Source: Isoetes taiwanensis
Lineage: Eukaryota > Streptophyta > Lycopodiopsida > Isoetales > Isoetaceae
DNA length: 64,000 bases
Reading direction: 5' to 3'
NCBI GenBank assembly: GCA_021234155.1
Contig: JAJEKV010000005.1
Location: forward strand, 6,305,216-6,369,215
Shown here: positions 13,341 through 25,373 of the stretch, piece by piece
How the letters are laid out: every line of letters begins with the position of its first letter
Position numbering within the stretch: the first letter of the stretch is position 1
Program-made: the position numbers and the translations under genes
The notes under the pieces: generated by a model
Seen by the model: only the letters and a program-made list of their open reading frames with translations
Database searches by the model: none
Told to the model about the DNA's origin: nothing

Positions 13341-13428
13341 TGAAAATATAAGGATGGAAGTGGCATGCTTGATTGACGCGAAAAAGCCTTGTCTCTAAAC
13401 TAATACTAATATCTATGCCATCCTTTTA

Positions 13429-13781
13429 TTTGTAATAAGACCTTGCAATCATGACTGCAATTATCTGGGATTCTGTGTCACTATCCGTACTAATGTGTCT
13501 TACTAACTTTATTCACAAATGTTGTTTGTAATGCAGGAGGGACAAACTACCTTGCTGAGCTAAATTTTGGCAGTCTTATTGCTCTCTAATGGGAAATAGT
13601 TTGCACATCATGACTTTCTGCTCCTGTTATTTGTAATAAGACCCTGCAATCATGACTGCATTGCAATTATCTGGGATTCTGTGTCACTATTTGTACTAAT
13701 ATGTCTTATTAACTTTATCCAGAAATGTTGTTTGTGATGCTGGAGGGACAACCTACCTTGCTGATCTAAATTTTGGCAGTA
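13429..13781. repeat. Direct duplication, about 145-154-bp unit
   Basis: 13429-13573 and 13628-13781 are two copies starting TTTGTAATAAGACC and ending CTAAATTTTGGCAGT. The second copy carries a small insertion (CATTG) and about a dozen substitutions. Confidence 0.9.
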
Positions 13782-14632
13782 GACGATAACATTTGGGAGG
13801 CAATGAAGATGCATGGAAAATACGGCTCTGATACAACAGATGTTGCAACATATAAAGTAGAAATATAAGCGAGCATGTATTATCTCATGTAGGTTTGTAA
13901 ACATGGCACTTTATGGCCCATAATTGGATGGCGATGTTTCTAAAATCTAATGCATGATTCAAGCGTTCATGTGAACATAAAGCAGAATACAAACCATATG
14001 ATTTAGCAATGTCCATTCTTATTTGTTCAGGTACAGTTCAGTCCATTCCATGTTATAGAGAACACATTCCCTAAAATCTATTAGATTTGTCTCTTTTAAA
14101 ACCGTCCCATCTTCCTTCAAGTTCCTTTTAAATTAATAAGATCTTTGAAAACCATCCCTTCTTCCAGTTTTTAAGTTTCTTTAGACTGATGAAATGCTAG
14201 AACAGAAACGTTGGGTGTTAAGATATATGAAACAATATGGAATCTGAAGAACATTTGTCAATATTGAATTTTAAAAGTTCTTTGCAACCTTATACCTAAT
14301 AGTTCATTGCAACCTTAACACAACCTAATGAGTTATTTTGCAACTTTACTCCTGCGATGCTATCTTTTCAACCTTACACCTTCAATAAAATATCCCCTTC
14401 TTTGATCCAACAAGAGAAAACTATTTTCTAAATGGCTTTCACTGTCTATATTAATTGGATTTGCATTTTACCACCTCCTCTGAGATTATCACGGGCCATT
14501 GTTTCTACTATCATTTCCCACCATCTTGATTTAAAACATACACTCATCATCCCCAATTGTTAGTTCTATAGAGCACAGCATCCACATACCAATACCGACA
14601 TTCACATTAGTATTGTGAAAGCTCGGCCTAGA

Positions 14633-14661
14633 GCCCGGCAAAGCCGGGCATCCATTACTAG
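14633..14661 (+). mobile_element. Helitron-like 3' terminus (hairpin plus CTAG)
   Basis: A perfect stem-loop GCCCGGC-AAA-GCCGGGC is followed eight bases later by CTAG and then T. This is the canonical Helitron 3' end inserted before a host T. The base after CTAG begins sequence that reads directly into a copia polyprotein, consistent with insertion into an older copia copy. I did not find the matching 5' TC end. The duplicated and exon-like material to the left could belong to it, but that is inference. Confidence 0.65.
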
Positions 14662-15380
14662 TCACTTTTAATTCCAAAGCGTGTGCCATTTTTTATGGAA
14701 ATGAATTAAAATTCTATGTTAAACGAGTTGGGAATTTATTTCAAACGGATAATGTGCAATGTGACAATATTAATGATCTGCATGCATCTGAAACAGAAAT
14801 TTGGCATAATAGATTGGCACATACTCACTGCCATAACATAAACTTTATGGTAAAGAAAGGATGGCTTGAGTGCAAAGAAACAAATCCAGGATGTCTTCTT
14901 AAGAAATTAAATAGATTACCTTTTGTCAAAAGTAAGAAAAGAGCAAGTGGTCTTTTTGATCTGATACACACAGACTTGTGTGGACCTATAAATATTAGGG
15001 GAATAACTAACAAGAGATATTTTATATCGTTCATAGATGATTATAGCTGATTTTGCAAAGTGTATTGCCTAGAAAAAAAATCTCAAGCACTGATTGCTTT
15101 CAAACAATATGTAAATGAGGTCGAAAGGGAAATTGGCAAAAAAGTAAAATGTGTCAGGTCGGACAGAGGAGGAGAATATCTCTCAACAAAGTTTAAGTTA
15201 TATTAAATTGCTAATGGCATTAAAAGGCAAATGACATGCAGGTACAGTCCACAACAAAATGGAGTAGGCCGGCGGAAAAAAATATAACAATTATGGCTGC
15301 TCTCAGGGTCTATGATCAAACACTCTAGATTGCCAAACTACCTTTGGGAGGAAGCCCTAAAAGCGCCATAATGATTCAAA
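14662..15380 (+). pseudogene. Ty1/copia gag-pre-integrase and integrase fragment
   Basis: The translation shows a copia GAG-pre-integrase segment (IWHNRLAHTHCHNINFM), then the integrase core start (SGLFDLIHTDLCGPINIRG, RYFISFIDDYS). Next come VRSDRGGEYLS and YSPQQNGV and finally LPNYLWEEALKA. Stops occur at about 15048 and 15203, and a frame change follows QQNGV. No LTRs were assigned. The left edge is cut by the Helitron-like terminus. Confidence 0.88.
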
Positions 15381-15840
15381 ACATAATTCCTTGACAAAGC
15401 TTGAAAGGTAATGCCACGGTTCTATTGTGATAGCAATAGAACCGACATTCCTTGGATGGGGACGCCCTTCCTCGCCTCTCCTATTTATAAGGCTTCATTC
15501 TTCCTTTCCAAATGATTGTTCTCTTTGCCTCCACAAGATTCATCCCATCTCACGACCACAAGACTATTCTTCTACCTAGGTTACCTTTTGTGTGATTGCT
15601 TCCGAGGTGTTGCTGTCTTGTTCGGGTTCTTTGGCTTTTTCAAAGGTTAGTTTGTTCTGATGAATTGGTGTGTTCTTTTTCTGTGTGTTTGGTTCCGGTT
15701 TCAAGTAGGTTTGATTCGAGTGGTTTGTTTTGATCTGGTTCTAGTGGTTCTGCTGGATCGTTTACCTCCAGTTCTTCCATTTTGATTGTTTGCTTCCAGT
15801 TCTTCTGTTTGATCTGGTTCAGGTGGTTCTCTAGATCGTT
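15381..15840. other. Promoter-like, pyrimidine-rich stretch without a gene
   Basis: Contains CTCCTATTTATAAGGC (about 15477-15492), a good plant TATA box on the plus strand, followed by a CT-rich leader. A possible donor (CTACCTAG|GTTACC) lies near 15580. It could be part of an LTR or a captured promoter. No protein follows before the gypsy LTR begins. Confidence 0.3.
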
Positions 15841-17425
15841 TGTGACGTCCCCTACTCGTATACGGTGCACTCACCGTATACAAACAGGAGTTCATCCCCC
15901 ATACCAGCTCCATGCTAATATAGGGCCCTCCACGTGTCATTGCAACCTTGATGAGTTCCAATTGGGAAGAATGAAGGGTCATTTACCATGTCTCCCTTCA
16001 GGGCCTACCTAGCTGCGGAAGCGTAATATACATGTCAGTAGTACATACATCAACATCACATGACCATCACGAAGGATGGCACATCACATATCTGCATAGA
16101 CAAAGATCAGTACATCACATGGGGGAATCCTACCCAAGGCTCAGACTCAAGGGGATGACTGACGACTTGGGTCTCCAGAGGTCATTGCAGACAGAATTCA
16201 TGGTAATGGATTTGGCTGGCATAAGAGCATGGCTAAGGGTAGTCCACTCCATCCGCCCCTCCTGTGCACACTTTGCAGATTGGGTTGAAAAGTGTTAAGA
16301 CCTGACTGTAGCCCGCCGGATGCATAGCCAAAGGGGCTATTCCTGGGTTGCATCTCCCCAGTTCCGATGGGACAGGTAGGGATCACTCCCTCCAGAGATC
16401 TACATGCTGATTCAAGGTGACTAGAGGACCACTGCCCTTATCCAACTTGAACCCAATGGAGAGTGACGCATCACTCCACGGGTGTCGAGCCCATGCCTTG
16501 CCCACACGCAGTGGCAAGCCATTAGACCTAGTCCACAGGGATCCCCGATAGACTTTACACACCAGAGGGATCGTTCATGAGTCAGGACATGAACCTCCTT
16601 ATGAGCCAGTCTGGCCCCTTCACCCACAACCCGGTGTGACTCTTGTACACAAGCCGAATTTACAGTGCACTAAAGAGGCTAACTAGGAGCATCAACTACC
16701 AGGCTTTAAGGTCTCTACCCCCCTTCCCAATACAATGAGTTCATAGAGATACATCATCATACATATCACAGAAGAACTAAAGAACAAGCTCTAATCTATA
16801 TCATAGAGTTAGGTTCTTTAGTTAGAGCTTGGTATCTGGGGATCTAAATGGCTGCTATGGGCAATTTAATAGGCTAAACCTCTTGATTCAATTCATTGAA
16901 GGGACGGTTTAGGCTATTAAATTGACAAAATACCTGATCCCTGGCTCGCTCCTCCTGTTCTGAACTCGACCATCCTGCTGAAATGCTAGAAGATGAAGCT
17001 AGAAAGGGAAACTAATGAGCTAGATCGCTCAAACAGAGTCTGGGAGATGGGTTTGGCTCCTGGAGCAAGTAAAACAGAGCCCTAAAATGCTATGAACGAA
17101 AATAGCAAGTTAGGGTTTCCTTTCCCTATATAGACAAAGGGTTAGGGCTAGGGTTTCCAATTATCCCTTCAAGCATGTGGGATAATTGGGTATGGTCCAC
17201 TTGCCTTTATTAACTAGGTGGCATAAAGTGTCCACATGGGAAAATGTGTACCTAGATAAATGTGCACATAAATAAATGCACTCACCTTGCAAGTTGCCCC
17301 CTAGGGTGCTACCTGCTTGGCTACACGTCGGCATTACATCGTCGGTCGGGTGGCGTGTATGCTGGCGTGATGGCCGATTACATTATACGTCCCGGGGCCG
17401 ATAATCTTGTCTTTGGAACGTCACA
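15841..17425 (-). mobile_element. Ty3/gypsy LTR (1585 bp), 3' LTR orientation
   Basis: Bounded by TGTGACG (15841) and CGTCACA (17425), the inverted ends shared by the other LTR copies in this window (near 34030, 44365, 53754). It has the same internal blocks, for example the CCACTCCATCCGCCCCTCC and ACTTTGCAGAT region. On the minus strand a purine-rich tract (AAGGTGGGGAGAA) lies directly against the right-hand end, as expected for a polypurine tract before a 3' LTR. A minus-strand TATA (CTATATAGGG, about 17125) and AACCCTA motifs lie nearby. More diverged than the 34-kb and 54-kb copies. Confidence 0.82.
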
Positions 17426-20400
17426 TTCTCCCCACCTTGAAATGATGTTATCCGCAGCATCGTGGGTACTCCCCACCTTGGAATCTTCTTATCCTGCAAT
17501 CAACTTGATGCATACAATTTATTATTATTATACTTACACAATTATTAGAATTACTCTAGGGTAATGTTTAAGACATTACTGTACTATTTCATTATCCAAT
17601 TAACTTATCACTTCATAACTTAATCAACGCAAGGTAACTACTAACCTTACTTAATACAACATTTAAGTTTATCAAAGTTTATCAATTTCATACAAAATTT
17701 ACACTTCCAAGGTACTCTTCATCCCTTGCGACACGTTATAACAAAATTTGTGTTGCAAGTCTTTGCACCTTGAAATCCTGCATTAGTTTTACAATATCTA
17801 TAATTACATACTTACTAGCTTACACAAGATTTAAGCGATTAGTTTCAATGGTAGAAATCACAACTACTCTAGAACTATCTATACAAGTGCTCGTGATCGA
17901 CTCCCGGCTTGTTCTTAGTTCTCATTGGCCTCCACGGATTCACACCACGCTAGAATATTAATGTAAAGTTGGTTATAAGGGAACCACCCCATCTATCTAC
18001 ATGAATGCATGACTAATCTCCCGGCGTAGGAAGAGGATGCTTCTTCCATCGTGGCCGTGGAGACAACGCCCTATAATGCCTATATGCCGCTCATGCCTAC
18101 ACCTTTAGTTGCCTGAGACGTGGAGGATAAGGTCCTTCCCGTATTTGGGCGTGAAGGATAGGGTCCTCCCCGTAGGCATTGACTATAGGTGCTTTCCTAT
18201 CAATGCATTCCTGAATGACCTCTTATCTCTTGAGGTCGTCTACTTCCGTGGGACGGAAGTAGACTTTTTAATCTACCTTCCACTCATCCAAGCAGAACCA
18301 CGGTCATGCCTACATTGACATTACACCACGTCCTAGAGATCACCGTAGTGGTCTCATCATCGATATAACAACGCATGCAACCCATACCTAGCATAGGCCA
18401 TCGTGATTAACTTGAAACCTGCATGATTTCTGCTGGCTCCTTTAATGCATGCGATTAACATAATTACCCTAAGGTAATATTTATGAATTAGCATTATCAT
18501 AGTATCGGATACATTACTTCCAATAGTACAATTACATTTACTCTAAGCTTTGCAATATTTAACGACTTTTAGATCGTGATTATTTAAACAATAGATGTGC
18601 TTCTTATTCTCTTCCTTGGGTCCTGCTGCATTACCCTTGGAAGTATATCCCTAAGATGCACTTAAGTATATCTGAATTCTATTTTCTATTTATATTTATA
18701 AGGACCCCGAGGTCATATAGCTAACCTTAGAAGGAATTGCATCCTTGCGAAGGATTAATTAACATGCTACCTCACATTATCGTTGTTATTTAACTTATTT
18801 CCCTATGATACATATACGTACGGCAACTTCTATGCAGTTATTAGGATCTATATTTAACTTATCAATAAGACACATTAAAGCTTATAATACATGCGCACAC
18901 CTTACCTAAGGCTAGAACGCACATCCACCCATTGAGCCGGCGTGGAGTAATTTGGAGATGACTTGGTCGTTGCATTGCTCCCATACTTTTGCTCCAGTTC
19001 ATTGCAATCCTTAATGCTTTGCTCAATATTGGGGCAATCCTTTCAGCGAGAATATCTGGAAATGCCTTCTAATCCCAATATGGATGTTAGCATCCATACA
19101 TTTAACCTACTAGGCCCCATGGCCTTAGATCCTCGAGCTTGCTAGAAGCGCATCCACTCGTTGCCTGCTTGAAGTAGCAAGGTAACGTTCTTCCGAGTCG
19201 CTCGATACTTCAGTCTCCTTGAAAGTGGCTCCTCCTTGATGTAGAGGTTGACTTTGTTCGTCAGAAGCCTCTCATTGCTGGTGGCTTTGATGGCATAGTT
19301 GATCACTTGAAATCTTTTATGCCTGAAGGTGGCGCCGTTGAAAAAGATCTTTCATCTTGACTTCTTTGTCTTGGCAGCTAAAGGACGACTCTGGATCCGA
19401 TATTGTTTCTTCGACTCCATCGACGTCTCATACGTCGAGTCCTCTTGTCGTTATTGTGTTGTCCGAAGAGTGTTGAGGATGTTGATTGCTTCACCCCTGC
19501 AAATTGCCTGACATCTCTTCCTTTGATCTGTTACGCTATGGGAGGGAAGGAATAAGAAGGGAACTATACATGCAAAGCATATAGCTTACATAATTACAAT
19601 TACTACTAGAGCTATTAGGTCCCCCTTGTGCCTCCCTTCGAGTTGCACACCTACTCCTTGGCAATGTTATCGGTGTTCCTCCCGGTGCAATAGTGTTGAC
19701 GATCTATATCCTCCTATTTGTACGTCAGCTTCGGTGTTTGTCGGCTATGGCACAACATGCTTTGCATCACATTCTAACTAAAGGTGTGCTGGTCGTTGAT
19801 GTTTTGACATTTCGGTCTGCTTCCTGATCCTGTTCTTGGGCGGTAATTGTTCCCCCTTCATGATGCTTGAATTGGAGGCGTCTCTTGAGGTTGTGCGCGA
19901 TTCCTTTGGCTATACTCCTCTGGAGTTGTTCTCTTCCGCAGTTGTTCTTTGAATCGTCGATCTTTGGGTTCACCAAGTTGCATGCAAGTCTGCATGCAAG
20001 TCATCGGCTCGATTCGCCTAGTCGCTTCTCCATCGAGCTTCCAATCTTACTTGTTTGATCCCCTCAATCACATGGCTTGGACGTTGTCACGTTCTACAGT
20101 GCTATGCCATCTTCTTGTCTTGAGGTACCTTCCGGTGACTTTGATTGTGCTCGTCAGTTTTGATCCTCATGTTGCCTCTAGGGAGCTCGTGGAAGAAGTC
20201 GGTTGCTAGCACTTCTCCAGCTTTCAGTTCCTGACCTTTGTCCCTCTATGCATGTCGGTCTCTCTGGCAAGTAAAGCATCATGGCTCTCCTCCCTGCTGG
20301 CTATGTTGTCGGGATGATGGATCCTTATATCTGCGTAGCTTGACCCTTGAGTTGAAGAAGTGTTTGCCTTAGATATACTTTTGTCGTTGAATAGCCTGGC

Positions 20401-22650
20401 TATTATCTTGGACTCTCTTTTTCCGAAGGTGCTTCAGTTGCTATCCTTGTCATTAAGGTGTCGAATGCTTCTACCTTGGGCATTTGATGTTCCACTTGTC
20501 GAAGATACGATCGGCTTCTTCTCTTCTAATTACTGGTAGGAGTACCTGACGAAGCCATCACCTGGTTGGTGAAGGCATATCTCCTCATCGTGGTGCCTTT
20601 CGTAAGTGCATCTCCATCTAATACGCGTGTCATAGCGCATCACCCTATATCACCACAAGGTGGAATTATGGTCGTCGAGATGTTGCCTTCTTAGTTGGCT
20701 TCTTGATGTCAGTTCGTTCCTCCTTCTATTGTTGAGGCCACTCGTGTCATAAGTTCGTCAAGTGTTGCCGCTGCCACAAGATATAGTGTTGCGCCCTGAC
20801 GATGTCCTGGTGCAGCGCTGATGATCTTGACATGACCGGTGTTGTCTCTTATTCTGACATTGGGTGGACGAGCGGTCTTCTACTTGAGGGCACTTCCCGA
20901 AGTGTTTGGAGTCAAAGGTTTGCTTGGGCTCTGGTCGTTTCTCCCTTGTACTTGCGGGCGAAAGCATGCTACGGTGTACCACTTTTGGAACCCTCAAAAG
21001 TACCTACACTGGGTACTTTTAAAACTGGTACTTTCTGTTTTTTCTTTCCATTAAAATCAATTCAAAAATTTTGAATTGAAGGTCAATAACATGTTAATCT
21101 ATAGTATTAGAGGATCACAATACTATTAGAGATTAAAATGAATGAATCAACTCTCAAACTTATTGTTTATTGAGACATTTATGCAAGTTCCCAGTACCCA
21201 GTGCTGGGTACTTTTCTGGGTAGTTTTGCACTCCCTAAAAAGAACTTTAGATGGTACACCCTAGCATGCTTTCACCCTTGCTCTTTAATTTTGATCTTGG
21301 GCTATAGTTGTGCTTCCTTGCTTCCTCATTTGGTAGTCGAAGTGAAGGAGCTTCCTGATCTAAGCGCTAAATCCGTAAACATGACTCTAAACTCATGTTT
21401 CTCCACTATATATGTGAACACCCGAGATATACAATAGACATATATGCATTTATATTGGGATTTTAATTCATCCACTTTTCCAAAACAATTACGAAGATCT
21501 ACTTAAATGTTTATACTCCTTTAGGGTTTCCCCTCCTCCTATCGCGATTGATTCTTCGGTTTTGCTGCATCTTCTTCGTTCTAGTTGACTTCGGGATTCC
21601 TTGAGATGCTGCTACTATTGTTGACCTTCATGTCTGATCCGAGCTCGTCACCCCAAGTTGCGAAGAGTGTTCGTCGATGTGATCCCTTGAAAAAGATGCT
21701 CCTCCTTAATGTGTATGTCCGTCGTGAGGAATGCAGTGACCGCTAGACGTCCCTACATGCAGTGTGTCGTTGCAAGGTTGCCGATGTGCGGTGCCGTTGA
21801 TCGCTTGAGTAGGATCACCTGGTTGTTGGAGTCGGGCATTCTTGAATGTCTTCGAAGCTCTGAGATCGTGGTCGGTAGGCAGGCATTGTCATTCCTCCGC
21901 AGGTTGAATTTCTGAGTGCGAGTTCTGTTGCTTGGGCTTTGCTTCATTCCGAGGTGCCTCTCCTGTGCTTGGAAGTGTAGTCATCTCCATTGCACGTACC
22001 ATAGCTCCTTCTGGTCGCCTTTACGTGATTTGTACCTGCTGGCTAGGTCGTCTCATCCGTCCTTTGCGTCCTATCCATTCGAGTCTCGCACTCCTTGGTT
22101 GACGTAGTAAAGTCGTCCTTCCTTTGGTTTCTAGGTGTTTCTGGGTCCGGAATTCTTGTTCGAGCGGAATATTCTCCTCCTTGATCTTGCCCCTAATGCT
22201 GATATAGGTCTTCAAGTCGAAGATGTTTCTTCCCTGGTATGTGTCTCCTCCCCCTCATGGTCTCCTACTTTTTGGAACTGATGAAAGTTCTCCTACTGGT
22301 GCAAGTGAGCTGGAAGCTTGTCCTGGTCAGCCTTAGGTGGTGATGTACGAACAGTTGAACTTGGGTTGCTATGCTGAGGTCTAGATGACTATAACAAAGG
22401 GGTGTTCTTGAGCACTTCTATCTAGGAGTAAGGCATCAGCTTCGAGCCGAGAGCAATACTTGCGAGGTACTAATGGGGCATGCTTCTATTTACAAACAAA
22501 CCACAGTTTGGAAAAACAATTCAAGGGTTTGAGCAATTTTGGTCATTTTGAGCTGGGGTTTGATATTTCTAGTCTAATTTGAAGTCATAATTGGATTCTT
22601 GACTATCTAACGGTCCTATTGCAATAAATTTCAGGCGATTTGGAGCTCTG
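17426..22650 (-). other. Decayed gypsy-like interior, no intact ORF
   Basis: Follows the LTR and polypurine tract at 15841-17437, so the first part should be element interior. Parts resemble the non-coding region next to the 34-kb LTR, but I see no recognisable pol motif on either strand. All frames are short. A MITE lies inside (20956-21277). Probably an old, heavily mutated copy. Confidence 0.4.
20956..21277. mobile_element. MITE with about 30-bp inverted ends
   Basis: The left end GGGCGAAAGCATGCTACGGT and the reverse complement of the right end (GGGTGAAAGCATGCTAGGGT) match with two differences, and both continue GTACCA. The 4-bp direct repeat TTGC flanks it (20952-20955, 21278-21281). The interior has further inverted GGGTACTTTT/AAAAGTACCC blocks. 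Non-coding; superfamily not assigned. Confidence 0.7.
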
Positions 22651-22662
22651 TAGCTCAAGTTA

Positions 22663-23205
22663 TCCCATCGATCCGAGACATCGGATCGCCATTCTAGAAT
22701 GGGACGAGCATGCATGTTTTGCATGCATGCAGGCGGCGCATGCCCGTTTTGGTTGGGAGTTCGCTATTTTAGGCGCGTTTCTGCTTCGACTTCTCATCGG
22801 CGCTTCCTCTTCTCTCTCAGCAGTACCTTATTCTCTTTGAATTGTTTCCCAGGCAGGGGAGGGGCTTCTCCTTGCTTGGTTTGGCCAATTTGGCGTTTCT
22901 TTCTTGCTGTCCTTCTCCGGCCTTTAGCCTTCGTCCTGTGACCTTCGTCCTCGATCCTAGTTTGTTAAGGAAGTCCTTTGGTATTCGGGCGGTTTGTTGG
23001 TTTCATGCGAGTCCCATTCTAGAATCCCATCGATCCGAGACATCGGATCGCCATTCTAGAATGGGACGAGCATGCATGTTTTGCATGCATGCGGCGATGC
23101 CCGTTTTGGTTGGGAGTTCGCTATTTTAGGCGTTTACGCCGACTTCTCATCGGGCGCTTCCTCTTCTCTCTCGCCAGCACCTTATTCTCTTTGAACCCAC
23201 CCTCC
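22663..23205. repeat. Direct duplication with GCATGCATG palindromes
   Basis: About 180 bases are present twice (from 22663 and from 23025). They begin CCCATCGATCCGAGACATCG, pass through GAGCATGCATGTTTTGCATGCATGC, and end in CGCTTCCTCTTCTCTCTC. The copies are close to identical except for small indels. Confidence 0.9.
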
Positions 23206-23385
23206 CCTTCTTTGTTATTGTATTTTTTATCGCGTGGCACGCGCGTAATCAGCCCCTCCACTCTGGGAGGTTTGTTTTGTCTTGTTGTTTTGTTGGTGAT
23301 GTGCAGGTACAGGTTAGCGAGCGGCATCTGTTTCGACTTTTCCATTCTGAGATGGTGTGCACTTGTATGGATAGAGGCAATGGAT

Positions 23386-24670
23386 CTACGCTTTTTCATG
23401 GGTAGATAAATGTGCAGGTAGCATTGCGGGCCCCCCTCCAGCATGGAGTTTACGTGGCATAATGTGCCATCTTGACCTGTTCAAGGGTGTTAGGATTTCA
23501 TAGCTTGCTGAGGAAGCATGTATCAAGGTACTATCTAAGACTGTGGCGATCTGCCTCCGTTTGCACTCAGATGCACCTATGCTCCTACACATTCCATCTG
23601 GCCAGCCATTGAGCTCTCTTTTCCCACCAGCAGGCCTTTCGGCATTGAGGCCCCATTGCCACAATGTAGGCGAGGTTAGGGAGACAAGTATCATCCATAC
23701 TCACCACCATCTGGACGTAGATGATGTGTCTGTCAAGGGCCCCCCTTTGAAAAGGCAAGAAACCTATCTCCTGCAACAGTATCTGGTATGGAACTGTGGA
23801 CTTTACCCCCAGGGCCCATGCCAAGAAAGCTTTCTGCGCCTGCTCCAAGTTATTCCAAGTGCCGAGGGAAACTACCAGGCCCCATACCTCGACCCCATAC
23901 AAAAGCACAGGTTCTACTAACACCTTGAATAGGTGCGACTGGTGGGCCCAATCTTATAGCTCCACCTTATGGCTATTGTTCTGCATTGCATAAAGGGCCT
24001 TCCAACCTGCTGCGGCTCGCAACCAGATGGAATTGTTTCAGTTCATGGCAGACGGGAACTCCACCCCCAATATTTGTAAACAGGCACGACTTTAATATTT
24101 TGACCACGATAAGTAAGGGTTGGGGCCCTTGGCTGACGTGCGGACGATATGAGGACCACCTTGGTCTTGGCCAAGTTGACATGCATGTCAGTCACCTGGC
24201 AAAATGTGTCTGGGGCATTGAGATGTCATTGCATATCTGCCTGAATGTGAGCCAGGAGGTCCACATCATCAGCATAGATCAGCTGCCTGGTGATCTGGTG
24301 TAGAAGTTGAGCCCCATTACCTTCATTATCAGCAAGCCATCTCTCCAACTGATCAATGTACAGGCCAAATAATGTGGGAGAGAGAGGGCATCCCTGGCGG
24401 ACCCCGATACTTCTCTCAGATAGTTGGCCCGCTGGTTGCAACCGGCCTGCACATGTACACGGCGTTCTGCAGTTCTACAGGGATGTCTAACTGTTGCAAT
24501 CTTGTCCACAGCTTTTTCCAAGGCACAGTGTCGAAAGTCTTGGTGAAGTCTACGAAGCAGCAATACAAATCTTGTCGACAGTTCCTGCTGTCCTCAACCA
24601 GAGTCTGCAGCATGAAGATGTGATCCATGGAGTGCCTCAGCCTGAATCCTGCCTGCATGAGTGGCCGCAC
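23386..24670 (-). mobile_element. LINE reverse transcriptase remnant with YADD motif
   Basis: Minus-strand pieces in different frames form one reverse transcriptase. They are LYCCFVDFTKTFDTVPW (24416-24670), GVRQGCPLSPTLFGLYID and LIYADDVDLL (24226-24441, catalytic YADD), and a C-terminal LLYGVEVWG segment (23585-23923). Frameshifts separate the blocks, so it is dead. It is a different lineage from the zf-RVT LINEs elsewhere in the window, since its tail is of the YG(A/V)E(V/I)WG type. Confidence 0.88.
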
Positions 24671-24816
24671 TTCTGCTGCCTCTACCTATCTATTTCCTTC
24701 ATGGAAAAAGAATGGAGTTTGTGACCACAAAATTAAGGAATTGACATATTGATTGTATTATTTAGGGATGTACACATTGTGAAGACTATCCAAACTCTTT
24801 AGAATACAAAGGGAAC

Positions 24817-25373
24817 CACTACAAGGGAAAGGTACTCATAACGTCAAGTTTAATGTCGAAATTGTTGACGCAAATAGAACCTTTTAAACTCTGTATTTTG
24901 TCACATCCTCGTCACTAGGTTGATGTGATCATTTGCCACAAAGTTGTCACCGGGGTGTCAACTTTTATGACAAGATTGCGGCACGTCCAATTGTCACAAT
25001 TTTCGACACAAAGATAATTTTCAACACCATTGCAACAAGAAATTTGTCAAGACGGAATCTTCACTATTAAGGATATTGTGACAAATTTATTTCGTGAATA
25101 GGAAAGTAATTTACATCAAATGTTATGATTCAAATATGTCAACAGGAAAAATAATTTGCAACAAATTTTATGACTAAAATGTTTTAGATTTGCATCAATA
25201 ATGAGTCAAGTCTTGTATCAACACGGAGTGAAGACTTGTATCAAAGCAAACGTTTACCATAGTGACAAGAGAAACAACAAATTTTATGACAAATAACATT
25301 CTAAAGCCTGATAATTTGCTAACCTCTCTTAAAAATTCATCTTATCTTATCTTATTTGTAGTGATTAACTTTT
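24817..25373. mobile_element. CACTA-like non-autonomous element
   Basis: Begins CACTACAAG (24817) and ends TTTGTAGTG (25373), matching CACTA terminal inverted repeats. The interior is rich in GTCACAA/TTGTGAC-type repeats, as in the subterminal regions of En/Spm elements. No coding capacity. A 3-bp target duplication is not evident. Confidence 0.6.

Noticed and set aside
22842-23444. Several frames of about 100 codons in the 22.8-23.4 kb duplication
   Set aside because: They are Leu/Ser/Phe-rich translations of pyrimidine-rich DNA, are not maintained between the two duplicated copies, and match no family.
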